Shown: positions 1-8,368, numbered from the stretch's first letter. The stretch is DNA of 37,983 nt from an uncultured Prevotella sp. (GCA_905210845.1 CAJLYG010000009.1:1-37983); one strand, 5' to 3'. Made by a program: numbers and translations. Notes: a model not told the origin generated them from the sequence alone.

Positions 1-417
1 CGCGCGGATATAAGGTACGCGCACGAATATTGAATTTGCATTGAATTTAGAATCAATTTCGAATGCATCATGATTCATTTCCCAATGATTTCCAGTTTCG
101 TTTGGATTCAATGGAAATTCCATTGGCAATGCCATTTTTTTCGGCACAGGTTCTCGTCAAGCGCAGGTCGTGTTACCGCCCAAAATCGACTTTCTTATAT
201 GCGCCATTGTTCGTAGATGGCTAAGGGAGAAAATAAAAATATCAGACAAAGAGGAATGAATCACTTGCCATGGTCAGGGCGCGAAGGAAAGGTTTGCTTG
301 CCCTTGGTAAGAAGATCGAAAAAAATATCCCATTCCATGCAATCTTTTTGAAAACTTGTCTTTCTATAAAAAATGGCAATCCTTTAACTGATAAACAGTA
401 TGAAATGTATCTATGTA
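1..417. other. Left-edge stretch with no convincing gene
   Basis: No reading frame here looks like a real protein. An 85-codon frame starting at 270 overlaps the lipoprotein gene in another frame and has no recognisable features. The first 150 bases are AT-rich and contain a perfect odd palindrome at 109-125 (two 8-base arms around a central A). It is probably the intergenic/upstream region of the lipoprotein gene, possibly with the decayed end of a gene beyond the left edge. Confidence 0.5.
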
Positions 418-921
418 ATGAAGAAAGCTTGGATCATATGCCTGTTGATGGGCATGACCGCTTGCTCCTCAGACAATGTGGTCGTAGGAAATGTGAAAGT
501 GTCAGAAGTCAAGACCTCGGAATGTAAGACCTCGGTATCAAAGAATGACACTCGTCCTGAGTTTTATGATGATGTTTTTAACCAAAAAGCAACCCTGACG
601 ATGCAGATGGGGACCGGTAACACGGTTGATGCACGTTTCATGGATGTGCGGGATAATTGCATAATTGGTCAGTTCCATGTAGATGCAAGTTGCAATGATC
701 ATCAACTTGTCCTCGTTCTGTATCCGGAAAAAGATGCGCTTACGGATTGCGTCTGTATATATGATGTGGATTTCAAGATCCAAGACCTGCTCCCTGGTGA
801 CTATCAGTTAGCAGTTTATCATACTACTTCAACAAAGGAAGTCAATGCATCTAACCGGATCTATCAGGGGACAGTGACCTTGAATGCGCATCAAGCCATC
901 TCTTTGACGATGGATCGTTAG
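418..921 (+). CDS. Small secreted lipoprotein, function unknown
   Basis: The frame is open from 400, but the ATG at 418 is the better start because it gives a classical signal peptide (MKKAWIICLLMGMTAC) whose lipobox ends at Cys, so the mature protein should be lipid-anchored. The rest, about 150 residues, looks beta-rich and contains several cysteines. A 15-base in-frame tandem repeat (units starting at 511 and 526) encodes the consecutive VKTSE and CKTSV stretches just after the lipobox. I do not recognise the family. A sigma-factor-like fragment follows about 115 bases downstream on the same strand. The gene itself appears intact. Membrane anchoring is a family-level inference from the lipobox; no function is proposed. 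Confidence 0.7.
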   Translation: MKKAWIICLLMGMTACSSDNVVVGNVKVSEVKTSECKTSVSKNDTRPEFYDDVFNQKATLTMQMGTGNTVDARFMDVRDNCIIGQFHVDASCNDHQLVLVLYPEKDALTDCVCIYDVDFKIQDLLPGDYQLAVYHTTSTKEVNASNRIYQGTVTLNAHQAISLTMDR

Positions 922-1037
922 CGTCTTGGTGTTTCATGACCGGGCCTTTCTCGATCTTTGTGTTTTTTAATAAAAAAGTTCTCAAACCCGTGCAGTCTTT
1001 TATGCATAGTCTACTCCTTTTAATAAAAAGGTTAAAT

Positions 1038-1145
1038 ATGTCTCTGAATGTAGATGTTGATATAGAAGCATGCAAGCAAGGGGAACGAGAAGCCCTCGGA
1101 AATTTATATAAAGCATATTCTGGCAGGTTGCTGAAGGTATGCTAG
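1038..1145 (+). pseudogene. N-terminal fragment of an ECF-type sigma factor
   Basis: From the ATG at 1038 the frame encodes 35 residues that resemble region 2.1 of extracytoplasmic-function sigma-70 factors, in particular IEACKQGEREALGNLYKAYS, the usual helical start of that family. A TAG at 1143-1145 stops it after LLKVC, where an intact factor would continue with regions 2.2-4 for about 150 more residues. No other frame in the next 200 bases carries a recognisable continuation; a 62-codon frame from 1164 has no sigma-factor features. I read it as a truncated gene, but the match is short and could be a chance resemblance. Confidence 0.4.
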
Positions 1146-1353
1146 CACTTTCTGCACTTAAAAGTGTTAGGCATGGAGATTGAAAATATCATCAACTTTC
1201 TGTGTCTTGTCTCAAAGAAGCATCCTCAGACGAGCATGTTGGACCGTGCGGTCCAGTTCTCCCTATTAAAAATTGATTGCAAAAGCCAGCATTTTTCTTT
1301 CTGTGGGCGAGAAGAAAACAAAAAAGGAGAGCATATTACTCTCCTTTTTTGAG
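1146..1353. other. Intergenic remnant region
   Basis: No convincing gene. The stretch lies between the sigma-factor fragment and the tRNA-Lys terminator. It may hold decayed sequence of the missing sigma-factor part, but nothing recognisable remains. Confidence 0.4.
1320..1350. terminator. Bidirectional rho-independent terminator
   Basis: A perfect 12-base inverted repeat (1320-1331 with 1339-1350, loop of seven) starts with six A and ends with six T, so it can act as an intrinsic terminator in both directions. It lies just downstream of tRNA-Lys on the minus strand and would end that transcript, and it could also stop rightward transcription from the lipoprotein region. Confidence 0.85.
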
Positions 1354-1426
1354 TGATCCGTTTGGGGCTCGAACCCAAGACCCCAACATTAAAAGTGTTG
1401 TGCTCTACCAGCTGAGCTAACGGATC
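1354..1426 (-). tRNA. tRNA-Lys (anticodon TTT)
   Basis: The minus strand folds into a standard 73-nt cloverleaf: 7-bp acceptor stem (GATCCGT with ACGGATC), D arm with AGCTGGTAGA, anticodon loop CTTTTAA giving TTT, a normal T arm with GGTTCGAGCC, and discriminator A. No CCA is encoded, as is usual in Bacteroidota. A consensus-like promoter lies upstream at 1455-1486 and a strong terminator directly downstream. Confidence 0.95.
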
Positions 1427-1454
1427 AATCATTCGCTCCTTATAAAAGCGAGTG

Positions 1455-1486
1455 CAAAGGTACTGCCTTTTTTTGGAATAAACAAA
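1455..1486 (-). promoter_or_regulatory. Bacteroidota-type promoter of tRNA-Lys
   Basis: On the minus strand TTTG (1483-1486) is followed, after a 20-base gap, by TACCTTTG (1455-1462), a full match to the TAnnTTTG -7 element. The predicted start is about 25 bases before the tRNA. Confidence 0.75.
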
Positions 1487-1534
1487 TTATTCTGAGGTTT
1501 TTTACTGATTTTTCTCCTTTTCCCCCATGATGGG

Positions 1535-2641
1535 TCATTCTTCTTCTCCCCGAGTGAGATCATCGCTCATGATAGGGCTTTGCTCCTTGGTGACATATTT
1601 CTGCCAGTAAGCAATGATGAGGGTGGTCAGCGGAAGGGCAATGATCAATCCGATGAATCCTAATAACGCGCCCCATACGGAAAGAGATAACAGGAGAATG
1701 GCAGGGTTGAGTCCCATCGCCTTTCCCATGACCTTCGGTGTAACGATCATGTCAGAGATGATCTGGACGATGATGAACACTAAAACGGCAGAGCCAAAGA
1801 CAATCCAGAAGTTCTCTCCCGTGTCAGCAGCTTTCAGCATGGCCAGGAAGGCTGTTGGAATCAATGCAAACGTATGGAGATAAGGAACCAGATCGAGGAT
1901 ACCGATCAGAATTCCAAGGCCAATGGCCATGGGAAACCCGATGATGGTAAAGCCGATGCAGAACATGATGCCCATGATCAAGGCAACCATTCCCTGTCCT
2001 CTGATATAGTTATTCAATTCACGAGAGACATCAATGGACAGCTCATGCCAGAATGGGCGTACTTTCTTGGGAAAGATGCGGATCCAATTGTCTGTGAGAT
2101 ACTCATAGTCGAGCAAGATGAAGAACATGTAAAGCAAGGTGATGCATGATGCTACAATACTGATCAGCACATTTGCCGTTTGCCCTACGACGGAGAAGAC
2201 CTTCGGCATGGTCGCCTTCAGCGTATCTGCAAAATCCTTGCTCCGGAAGAAATGCTCTATTTGCTTTTGGTTATCCCGCAGCCAGTCTTGGATGACAGCG
2301 ATGATATTATTGGTATGAGTAGTCTGATTGATGAATTTCATGGCTACCTCGCCGAGCTTCTGGAATTGGTCAATCATGGGTGGGATGATGCAATAGATGA
2401 TCCCACCAATGATCGCAATGCAGAAAATCATGGTGATGATGATGGCAATGGCGCGTATCCTGACGTGCATCTTGTATTGCACGAACTTCACAATAGGATA
2501 AAGCAGGTAGGCGAACAGCCATGCGATGAAAAATGGAAGCAGGACGCTGCTCAGATAATTCACGATACAGAATACAGCGGCTATGATCAGGGCGATCCCT
2601 ATCCATCGTATCAGTTTGTCGAAAGTGATTTTTTCTGCCAT
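1535..2641 (-). CDS. AI-2E family transporter (PerM-like membrane protein)
   Basis: This 368-residue protein has the layout of the AI-2E/PerM family: two N-terminal membrane helices (about 12-48), one at about 61-87, a soluble middle part (about 90-145), and a C-terminal membrane block with the segments IGFPMAIGLGILIGILDLVPYL and VWGALLGFIGLIIALPL. The family is proposed to export small molecules or ions; the name refers to autoinducer-2 release by one E. coli member, and the substrate here is unknown. It starts 30 bases after the tdk stop on the same strand, so it is probably co-transcribed with tdk. Length is normal and no damage is visible. Confidence 0.9.
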   Translation of the reverse strand: MAEKITFDKLIRWIGIALIIAAVFCIVNYLSSVLLPFFIAWLFAYLLYPIVKFVQYKMHVRIRAIAIIITMIFCIAIIGGIIYCIIPPMIDQFQKLGEVAMKFINQTTHTNNIIAVIQDWLRDNQKQIEHFFRSKDFADTLKATMPKVFSVVGQTANVLISIVASCITLLYMFFILLDYEYLTDNWIRIFPKKVRPFWHELSIDVSRELNNYIRGQGMVALIMGIMFCIGFTIIGFPMAIGLGILIGILDLVPYLHTFALIPTAFLAMLKAADTGENFWIVFGSAVLVFIIVQIISDMIVTPKVMGKAMGLNPAILLLSLSVWGALLGFIGLIIALPLTTLIIAYWQKYVTKEQSPIMSDDLTRGEEE

Positions 2642-2671
2642 ATTGATTCTTGTTAAAATAAAGGCGTCAAG

Positions 2672-3268
2672 TTATGCCTTGTCCTCTTTTGCCTCTTCCT
2701 GGAGCGCCTTTTGATAGCATTCCCGGCAGAGAGGTTCGTATTCAGACTGTTCTCCCAGAAGGACTCGCTTGCTATTCTTCACCAGTCGGTGACTGACATA
2801 GGCGAGAGCCCCACATTTGACGCAGATGGCATGCACCTTTGTCACTTCGTCGGCAATGGCGCACAACGCAGGCATGGGCCCAAAGGGTACTCCCCGATAG
2901 TCCATGTCCAGTCCGGCGACGATGACACGTACCCCTCGGTTGGCAAGCTCGTTGCAGACATCTGGTAGCTGATTGTCAAGGAATTGTGCCTCATCAATCC
3001 CCACGACATCTATTTCCGATGATAAGAGTAGGATGGAAGCAGACGAGTCGACAGGCGTGCTGGGAATAGAATTCTGGTCATGACTGACCACATCCATCTC
3101 TGAATACCTGACGTCTATGGATGGCTTGAAGATCTCCACCCTTTGCCGGGCGAACTTCGCCCGTTTCATCCTGCGGATCAGTTCTTCTGTCTTACCAGAG
3201 AACATGGACCCGCACACCACTTCAATTCTTCCGGGACGGTGCGTCTCCCCGATTAAGTTTTCAGTCAT
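2672..3268 (-). CDS. tdk: Thymidine kinase
   Basis: This 198-residue type II thymidine kinase phosphorylates thymidine to dTMP in the cytoplasmic salvage pathway. Visible features are the P-loop GSMFSGKT at 20-27, the Walker B-like GIDEAQF segment, and two CxxC pairs (CVKC and CREC) of the zinc-binding lid domain, with the lasso-loop tyrosine in SEYEP. The start ATG at 3268 lies only a few bases after a strong -7 element, so the transcript should have almost no leader. The AI-2E transporter gene follows 30 bases downstream. It is divergent from rsmI, with which it shares a compact promoter region. Confidence 0.95.
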   Translation of the reverse strand: MTENLIGETHRPGRIEVVCGSMFSGKTEELIRRMKRAKFARQRVEIFKPSIDVRYSEMDVVSHDQNSIPSTPVDSSASILLLSSEIDVVGIDEAQFLDNQLPDVCNELANRGVRVIVAGLDMDYRGVPFGPMPALCAIADEVTKVHAICVKCGALAYVSHRLVKNSKRVLLGEQSEYEPLCRECYQKALQEEAKEDKA

Positions 3269-3275
3269 TTCGCCG

Positions 3276-3307
3276 CAAAATTACAAAGACGTTTTAAAAA
3301 TTGCAAA
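3276..3307 (-). promoter_or_regulatory. Promoter of tdk, predicting a near-leaderless mRNA
   Basis: On the minus strand TTTG (3304-3307), a 20-base gap, and TAATTTTG (3276-3283) match the Bacteroidota consensus. The tdk ATG begins at 3268, so the predicted transcription start falls within a few bases of the start codon. Confidence 0.6.
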
Positions 3308-3323
3308 GAATTAGCTGTATTTT

Positions 3324-3353
3324 TTGTTAGTGAAGATTATTTAACTATATTTG
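3324..3353 (+). promoter_or_regulatory. Promoter of rsmI
   Basis: TTG at 3324-3326 (within TTTTTG), a 19-base gap, then TATATTTG at 3346-3353 match the Bacteroidota promoter pattern. The rsmI start lies about 20 bases downstream. Confidence 0.7.
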
Positions 3354-3373
3354 TCCCTTAATAGTTAATGTAC

Positions 3374-4066
3374 ATGGGCATATTATATATTGTACCTACT
3401 CCGGTGGGAAATATGGAGGATATGACGCTGCGAGCCATTCGTATTCTGAAAGAGGCAGATCTGGTTCTGGCGGAGGATACTCGTACATCGGGTATTCTAT
3501 TCAAGCATTTCGATATTCACAATCATCTGATGTCGCACCATAAGTTTAATGAGCATGGTACTACCGCAGGGATCGTGGAGCGATTGAAGGCTGGCCAAAC
3601 AATTGCCTTAATCAGTGATGCGGGTACGCCTGGCATTAGTGATCCCGGCTTTTTCCTGGCTCGCGAGGCGGCTAAAGAGGGTATTACGGTGCAATGCCTT
3701 CCGGGTGCAACGGCATGCATACCGGCAATTGTCTCTTCCGGGTTGCCTTGCGACCGTTTCTGCTTTGAGGGGTTCCTTCCTCAGAAAAAGGGGCGTCAGA
3801 CGCATTTGGAGGCTCTAAAAGGAGAAACACGGACGATGGTCTTTTACGAGTCTCCTTACCGACTCTTAAAAACTCTCAAGCAGTTCGTCGATACCTTTGG
3901 GGAAGACAGGCAAGCTTGCGTTTGCCGGGAGATCTCTAAAGTGCATGAGGAATCGGTGAGAGGGACCTTGGCAGAAATCGTTGCCCATTTTACAGAGACA
4001 GAACCGAGAGGAGAGATCGTTATCATCGTCGGTGGAAACAGCAACAAAGATAATAAACTAAAATAG
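3374..4066 (+). CDS. rsmI: 16S rRNA (cytidine(1402)-2'-O)-methyltransferase
   Basis: RsmI uses S-adenosylmethionine to 2'-O-methylate C1402 in the ribosomal P site. The protein starts with the family hallmark MGILYIVPTPVGNMEDMT and contains LAEDTRTS, ALISDAGTPGISDPG and CLPGATACIPA, the tetrapyrrole-methylase fold motifs that bind SAM, then FYESPYRL and REISKVHEE. An ATG at 3368 would add two residues (MY), but the ATG at 3374 fits the family N-terminus. At 230 residues the length is normal. The coiled-coil lipoprotein gene follows 7 bases after the stop, so the two are probably one transcript. Confidence 0.95.
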   Translation: MGILYIVPTPVGNMEDMTLRAIRILKEADLVLAEDTRTSGILFKHFDIHNHLMSHHKFNEHGTTAGIVERLKAGQTIALISDAGTPGISDPGFFLAREAAKEGITVQCLPGATACIPAIVSSGLPCDRFCFEGFLPQKKGRQTHLEALKGETRTMVFYESPYRLLKTLKQFVDTFGEDRQACVCREISKVHEESVRGTLAEIVAHFTETEPRGEIVIIVGGNSNKDNKLK

Positions 4067-4073
4067 GAACATT

Positions 4074-4925
4074 ATGAAAAAACTACTAATTTTAGCGTGC
4101 ATGGGAGTCTTCTTGCTATCTGGATGCAAGAATGAAAAACCGGCTCCGAACCTTGCAAACATAGAATCTACGGATTCGCTGAAGAGACTCATCGCTCAAA
4201 AAGATACAGAGATCAATGACATGGTGGGAACCTTAAATGAGATTCAAGAGGGCTTCCGCGAGATCAATGAGGCCGAAAACCGTGTTAGTCTGGTGAAAGA
4301 TGGGGAAGGCGCTGATCAAAAACAGCAGATCAGGGAGAATATCCAGTTTATCTCCAACACGATGAAGAAGAACCGGGAGCTCATCAAGAAACTCCAGCGG
4401 CAGTTGCGGGAGAGCTCGTATAAGGGCGTGGAACTCAAGAAGACGATTGACAACATGCTTAAGCAGTTGGATGAGAAGGACCAGCAGCTACAACAGCTTC
4501 GTGCAGAATTGGATGCGAAAGATATCCATATCTCGGAGTTGGATGAGACTATTAATAACCTGAATACGGATGTTTCTGACCTGAAGACTGAAAGCGCACA
4601 GAAAACGGAGACGATCAACAACCAGGATAGGCAATTGAATACGGCATGGTTCGTTTTCGGTACGAAGAAAGAGTTGAAGGAACAGCATATCCTTGTTGGG
4701 GGAAAGGTACTGCAATCTAACTTCAACAAGAGCTATTTCACGAAGATCGATATCCGTGTGGACAAGGAGATCAAACTCTATTCGAAGTCTGCGAAGATCC
4801 TGACCATGCATCCGGGAAGCAGCTATACACTCACCCAGGATAATAACAAGCAGTATGTCCTGAGAATTACGAACCCACAGATCTTCTGGAGTACCAGCAA
4901 ATATCTCGTGGTCTTGGTGAAGTGA
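4074..4925 (+). CDS. Coiled-coil lipoprotein
   Basis: This 283-residue protein has a signal peptide with lipobox LLSGC (Cys18), so it should be an outer-membrane or periplasmic lipoprotein. Residues about 35-195 are a long charged coiled coil with heptad-like spacing (IDNMLKQLDEKDQQLQQLRA). The C-terminal 80 residues form a small domain beginning AWFVFGTKKELKEQ. Similar proteins are widespread in Bacteroidales; some databases may link them to a collagen-binding adhesin family, a name I would not rely on here. It lies 7 bases after rsmI. Its stop codon directly abuts the stop codon of the convergent tadA with no base between. Confidence 0.85.
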   Translation: MKKLLILACMGVFLLSGCKNEKPAPNLANIESTDSLKRLIAQKDTEINDMVGTLNEIQEGFREINEAENRVSLVKDGEGADQKQQIRENIQFISNTMKKNRELIKKLQRQLRESSYKGVELKKTIDNMLKQLDEKDQQLQQLRAELDAKDIHISELDETINNLNTDVSDLKTESAQKTETINNQDRQLNTAWFVFGTKKELKEQHILVGGKVLQSNFNKSYFTKIDIRVDKEIKLYSKSAKILTMHPGSSYTLTQDNNKQYVLRITNPQIFWSTSKYLVVLVK

Positions 4926-5366
4926 TTATCTTTTATCCCTGAAGAAATCTTGCATGAGTGCCCTGCACTCTTCTTCCAATACGCCCGATGTGACTGTCGC
5001 CTTAGGATGCAGCGCATCGGGCGCATATCGCGTGTATCCCCTTTTCTCGTCGGATGCCCCATAAACAACGCGTTTGATTTGTGCCCATCCGATCGCGCCT
5101 GCGCACATGATGCAAGGCTCAACTGTGACATACAACGTACAATCTTGTAAGTATTTGCCCCCTAAGGCATTCGCTGCCATTGTAATGACCTGCATTTCAG
5201 CATGGGCAGTAACGTCACACAAGGTCTCTGTCAGGTTGTGTGCCCTGGCAATGATCCGGTCGTTTGCCACCATGACAGCCCCAATGGGAATCTCCCCGGA
5301 GGCTCTCCCTGCTTGTGCTTCTTGGAGAGCTTTCCGCATAAACAGCTCATCTTTATTCTCTTCCAT
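4926..5366 (-). CDS. tadA: tRNA-specific adenosine deaminase / nucleoside deaminase
   Basis: This 146-residue cytidine-deaminase-fold enzyme carries the zinc and catalytic motifs HAE (55-57) and PCIMC (84-88). TadA converts A34 to inosine in tRNA-Arg(ACG). The conserved segments GEIPIGAVMV and YVTVEPCIMCAGAI are typical. Close relatives act on free guanine or other bases, so the tRNA assignment is by best family fit. The gene converges on the coiled-coil lipoprotein gene and is divergent from yraN. A TACTTTTG -7 element on the minus strand (5372-5379) lies just upstream, though its -33 partner is poor. Confidence 0.9.
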   Translation of the reverse strand: MEENKDELFMRKALQEAQAGRASGEIPIGAVMVANDRIIARAHNLTETLCDVTAHAEMQVITMAANALGGKYLQDCTLYVTVEPCIMCAGAIGWAQIKRVVYGASDEKRGYTRYAPDALHPKATVTSGVLEEECRALMQDFFRDKR

Positions 5367-5388
5367 GTCTGCAAAAGTACAATATTAT

Positions 5389-5419
5389 TTTGAGTTGTGA
5401 AATTAAATCATTACTTTTG
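5389..5419 (+). promoter_or_regulatory. Promoter of the yraN-birA-pyrH run
   Basis: TTTG at 5389-5392, a 19-base gap, then TACTTTTG at 5412-5419 match the Bacteroidota consensus. The element lies downstream of the possible ATG at 5397 and so argues for the yraN start at 5436. Confidence 0.75.
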
Positions 5420-5435
5420 CATAAAAAGTAAGGCA

Positions 5436-5810
5436 ATGGCAGAACACAATGATCTGGGAAAATGGGTTGAGGAGATCGCGGCACGCTACCTTCAGGAACG
5501 TGGATATGTGATCAAAGACCGTGACTGGCGTTTTGGCAAGCGCGACTTGGACATCGTTGCCCTGACGGAGGACCTGTCTACGGTCGTCTTTGTAGAGGTC
5601 AAGACCAGGTCGACTGAAGAGCTGGAGCTTCCTGAAGAGGCAGTAGATTCCATGAAGGTCGCCAATCTTGGGATCGTGGCGAACTCCTATATTAAAATGA
5701 ATGATATCGTAGAAGAGGTACGCTTTGACATCGTGACAGTAGTGGGCGATCCTGCCTCCACGCCTCAAATAGAGCATATTGAAGACGCCTTTAATCCTTT
5801 ACTCTTATAA
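5436..5810 (+). CDS. YraN family (UPF0102) endonuclease-like protein
   Basis: This 124-residue protein has the restriction-endonuclease-like core of the YraN family: GKWVEEIAARYLQERGY, then RFGKRDLDIVALTED (catalytic Asp) and VVFVEVKTRS (the E-x-K half). The cellular role of the family is unsettled; Holliday-junction-resolvase-like folds suggest nucleic-acid processing. The frame is open from 5397, but the ATG at 5436 is chosen because it starts the conserved part and because a good promoter -7 element lies between the two ATGs. birA follows 5 bases after the stop. Confidence 0.85.
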   Translation: MAEHNDLGKWVEEIAARYLQERGYVIKDRDWRFGKRDLDIVALTEDLSTVVFVEVKTRSTEELELPEEAVDSMKVANLGIVANSYIKMNDIVEEVRFDIVTVVGDPASTPQIEHIEDAFNPLLL

Positions 5811-5815
5811 ATGGC

Positions 5816-6568
5816 ATGAAGAAGAAAATCATATACATAGATGAGATCGATTCAACGAATCGGTATTTGAAATCCCACCAGTCAGAATATCCTGAGGAGA
5901 TGACGGTTGTCGTGGCTGATTATCAGTCTGCAGGAAAGGGGCAGGGGACTAACATATGGGAGAGTGAGGCAGGGAAGAATCTCCTATTCAGTATCTTGGT
6001 GCACCCTGTACGGGTACCCGTCGCACGTCAGTTTCTTCTTTCAATGGCACATGCGCTCTCGCTGAAGGATGCGCTTAGCGACTATTCAGATGGTTTTACG
6101 GTCAAGTGGCCGAATGATATCTATTGGAAAGACCAGAAAATATCAGGTACATTGATTGAGATGACATTAGGTCAGGGTCATATAAAGGACTGCATTTTTG
6201 GGACCGGGGTGGATGTCAACCAGCAGGTATTCCTTAGTGATGCTCCCAATCCCGTTTCTTTATGTCAGATCGTAGGGCATGAGGTGGACCGGCAGGAACT
6301 TTTGGAAAAGATTCTTGGCAATATGGACCGGTACATGAGTTTATTGGAAAATGGCGATTATATAGACATTGCCGGGATGTATCATGATTCTCTCTATCGG
6401 AAACATGGCTTCTATCACTACCGTGATGCAGAAGGGATATTTGAAGGTGCGATCGTCGAGGTGGAAGATGATGGCCATCTGATTTTAAGAGACCGTGTAG
6501 GCGTGATGCGTAGTTATGCTTTCAAGGAGGTGGAATTTCTCCTATCATCCATGAATTCATCAATTTAA
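5816..6568 (+). CDS. birA: Biotin-[acetyl-CoA-carboxylase] ligase
   Basis: This 250-residue enzyme attaches biotin to the carrier lysine of biotin-dependent carboxylases through biotinyl-AMP. Visible are the family start DEIDSTNRYLK, the adenylate loop SAGKGQGTNIWES (a variant of GRGRxGRxW), KWPNDIYW with the catalytic lysine in the next strand (KISGTLIE), and GTGVDVNQ. There is no N-terminal DNA-binding domain, so it is a monofunctional ligase rather than a BirA-type repressor. It sits between yraN and pyrH with gaps of 5 and 10 bases. Confidence 0.93.
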   Translation: MKKKIIYIDEIDSTNRYLKSHQSEYPEEMTVVVADYQSAGKGQGTNIWESEAGKNLLFSILVHPVRVPVARQFLLSMAHALSLKDALSDYSDGFTVKWPNDIYWKDQKISGTLIEMTLGQGHIKDCIFGTGVDVNQQVFLSDAPNPVSLCQIVGHEVDRQELLEKILGNMDRYMSLLENGDYIDIAGMYHDSLYRKHGFYHYRDAEGIFEGAIVEVEDDGHLILRDRVGVMRSYAFKEVEFLLSSMNSSI

Positions 6569-6578
6569 CAATATCATT

Positions 6579-7289
6579 ATGACTAAATTTAAAAGAATAC
6601 TTCTTAAACTCAGTGGGGAGAGCTTGATGGGGAAGCAAAGTTATGGCATTGACCCAGAGCGCTTGCAGGATTACGCACGGCAGATCAAGGAAGTCCATGA
6701 AATGGGCGTCCAAATGGGCATTGTCATTGGTGGCGGTAATATCTTCCGGGGATTGAGCGGTGCGCAGAAAGGCTTCGACCGTGTCAAGGGAGACCAGATG
6801 GGCATGTGCGCAACCGTGATCAATTCTTTGGCGTTGAGCAGTGCACTGGGTGCATTAGGCGTAAAGTCGAAAGTGCTGACGGCGATTAGGATGGAGCCTA
6901 TCGGGGAATTCTATAGTAAATGGAAAGCGATTGAGGCGATGGAAGCTGGTTATATCTGTATCTTCTCTGCGGGAACGGGATCTCCTTATTTCACGACTGA
7001 TACGGGCAGTTCTTTGCGAGGGATAGAAATAGAAGCGGATGTCATGCTGAAAGGAACACGGGTAGATGGCGTCTATACTGCTGATCCGGAAAAAGACCCA
7101 ACGGCACAGAAATTCTCCCAGATTACCTATGAGGAGGTGTTGGAGCGTGGATTGAAAGTGATGGACCTGACGGCGATCTGTATGTGCAAGGAGAATAACC
7201 TGCCCATTTATGTCTTTAATATGGATGTTGTCGGCAATCTGAAGAAGGTGATGGATGGGGAAGAAATAGGAACGCTTGTGCATAATTAG
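6579..7289 (+). CDS. pyrH: Uridylate kinase (UMP kinase)
   Basis: PyrH phosphorylates UMP to UDP with ATP, an essential pyrimidine step. This 236-residue protein of the amino-acid-kinase fold shows LLKLSGESLMG, GIVIGGGNIFRG, DQMGMCATVINSLAL, GTGSPYFTTDT and GTRVDGVYTADPEKDP, all standard. It starts 10 bases after birA and is probably the last gene of that transcript. A gap of about 90 bases separates it from the convergent DUF4834 gene; I see no strong terminator in it. Confidence 0.97.
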   Translation: MTKFKRILLKLSGESLMGKQSYGIDPERLQDYARQIKEVHEMGVQMGIVIGGGNIFRGLSGAQKGFDRVKGDQMGMCATVINSLALSSALGALGVKSKVLTAIRMEPIGEFYSKWKAIEAMEAGYICIFSAGTGSPYFTTDTGSSLRGIEIEADVMLKGTRVDGVYTADPEKDPTAQKFSQITYEEVLERGLKVMDLTAICMCKENNLPIYVFNMDVVGNLKKVMDGEEIGTLVHN

Positions 7290-7379
7290 TTTCTTCCTGG
7301 TTCCAAAGGACTTCTCATGTTGGAAACATAGCGACTTCCCTTCCCGCCCTCTCGTCGGGATAGGAAGCCGTGCCAGCTC

Positions 7380-7670
7380 TCAATCTTTAATTTCCTTGTA
7401 CTCCGTATATTCCCCTTCTTCTTTAGGGAATATCTTCCGATTGACCTCATGAGGGTCACGCATGTCAATGATGGTTTTGTCGCCATCGTAGCGGTGCCCA
7501 TGAGGCACCTTTTGCTCCCGGCTTCCCTGACCTTGGTAGCTTCCTTCCATCTGGTCCCGAAACCGGTTCACGCTGTCATGGATTCTCTTGTAAGCCTTAT
7601 ACAGGAAAATGCCGATGGCAATGATGCCAACGAGGAAGATGAAAAACAATATTTGAAAGAATGCTGCCAT
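7380..7670 (-). CDS. DUF4834 family small membrane protein
   Basis: This 96-residue protein has one N-terminal membrane helix (ILFFIFLVGIIAIGIFLY) followed by a charged, Gly/Gln-rich soluble tail. The pattern fits the Bacteroidota-specific DUF4834 family, found next to pssA. Function is unknown. Its start codon overlaps the end of pssA by one base, which suggests translational coupling and co-transcription with psd and pssA. Confidence 0.75.
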   Translation of the reverse strand: MAAFFQILFFIFLVGIIAIGIFLYKAYKRIHDSVNRFRDQMEGSYQGQGSREQKVPHGHRYDGDKTIIDMRDPHEVNRKIFPKEEGEYTEYKEIKD

Positions 7671-8368
7671 TATTTCTTCAGGTCACGAAGGATGGAGATG
7701 ATTACATACATGATAATGACCAGGGCAAAGGCCGTGATGCCAAAAAGAACCAAAAGCAAGATGGAAAGCCCTGCAAAGCAATACTTCACCTCATTGCCTT
7801 TCCATCCCCATTGCTTGAACTTGAGGGCGAACATGGGAATTTCACAGACCATCAGCCAACTGCTGATGCAGATTCCCAAAAGAATGAAGGGCAACGACCA
7901 AGGTGTGCTCTCAATGAAATGGCTGGCACCTACGATAAGAGAGCCCCAGAACAAGGCATTCGCCGGGGTCGGCAGTCCGATGAAAGAAGTATGTTGCCGC
8001 TCGTCCAAATTGAATTTCGCCAGTCGCAACCCCGCAAAAGCAGCCATCACAAAGGCAAAGAAGGGTAGGACAGGGCGCAAGAACTCAAATGTGGGAGGAT
8101 AGTCAATGACTCCTAATTCATAGAAAATCATGGCTGCGGGGGCAACCCCTGATGTCACCACGTCTGCTAAAGAGTCCAATTCCTTGCCGATTGGAGAGGG
8201 TACCTTCAAAAGGCGGGCACTCATGCCATCGAAGAAATCAAAGACATTGCCGATGATAATCCAGGCAAAGGCCCATTCGAGATTACCGCTGAGGGCATAC
8301 GTCGTGGCGATGCAACCGGAAATCAGGTTGCAACTTGTAATGGTATTGGGGATATGTTTCTTGATCAT
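7670..8368 (-). CDS. pssA: CDP-diacylglycerol-serine O-phosphatidyltransferase
   Basis: PssA makes phosphatidylserine from CDP-diacylglycerol and serine at the inner membrane, the first step to phosphatidylethanolamine. The 232-residue protein has several membrane helices and a perfect CDP-alcohol phosphotransferase signature, D47-G48-x2-A51-R52-x8-G61-x3-D65-x3-D69. Its ATG overlaps the psd stop codon by four bases, so the two are coupled; the product of PssA is the substrate of Psd, which is broken here. Confidence 0.95.
   Translation of the reverse strand: MIKKHIPNTITSCNLISGCIATTYALSGNLEWAFAWIIIGNVFDFFDGMSARLLKVPSPIGKELDSLADVVTSGVAPAAMIFYELGVIDYPPTFEFLRPVLPFFAFVMAAFAGLRLAKFNLDERQHTSFIGLPTPANALFWGSLIVGASHFIESTPWSLPFILLGICISSWLMVCEIPMFALKFKQWGWKGNEVKYCFAGLSILLLVLFGITAFALVIIMYVIISILRDLKK

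Noticed and set aside
109..125. Perfect odd palindrome (8-base arms)
   Set aside because: No regulator or gene start nearby makes a function testable; short palindromes occur by chance in AT-rich DNA.
270..527. 85-codon frame at the left edge
   Set aside because: It overlaps the lipoprotein gene in another frame and shows no domain, signal or coding-like composition.
1226..1432. 68-codon minus-strand frame covering the tRNA-Lys
   Set aside because: It runs through the tRNA and its terminator, a typical shadow.
2180..2656. 158-codon plus-strand frame opposite the AI-2E transporter
   Set aside because: It is antisense to a clear membrane-protein gene and has no family features.
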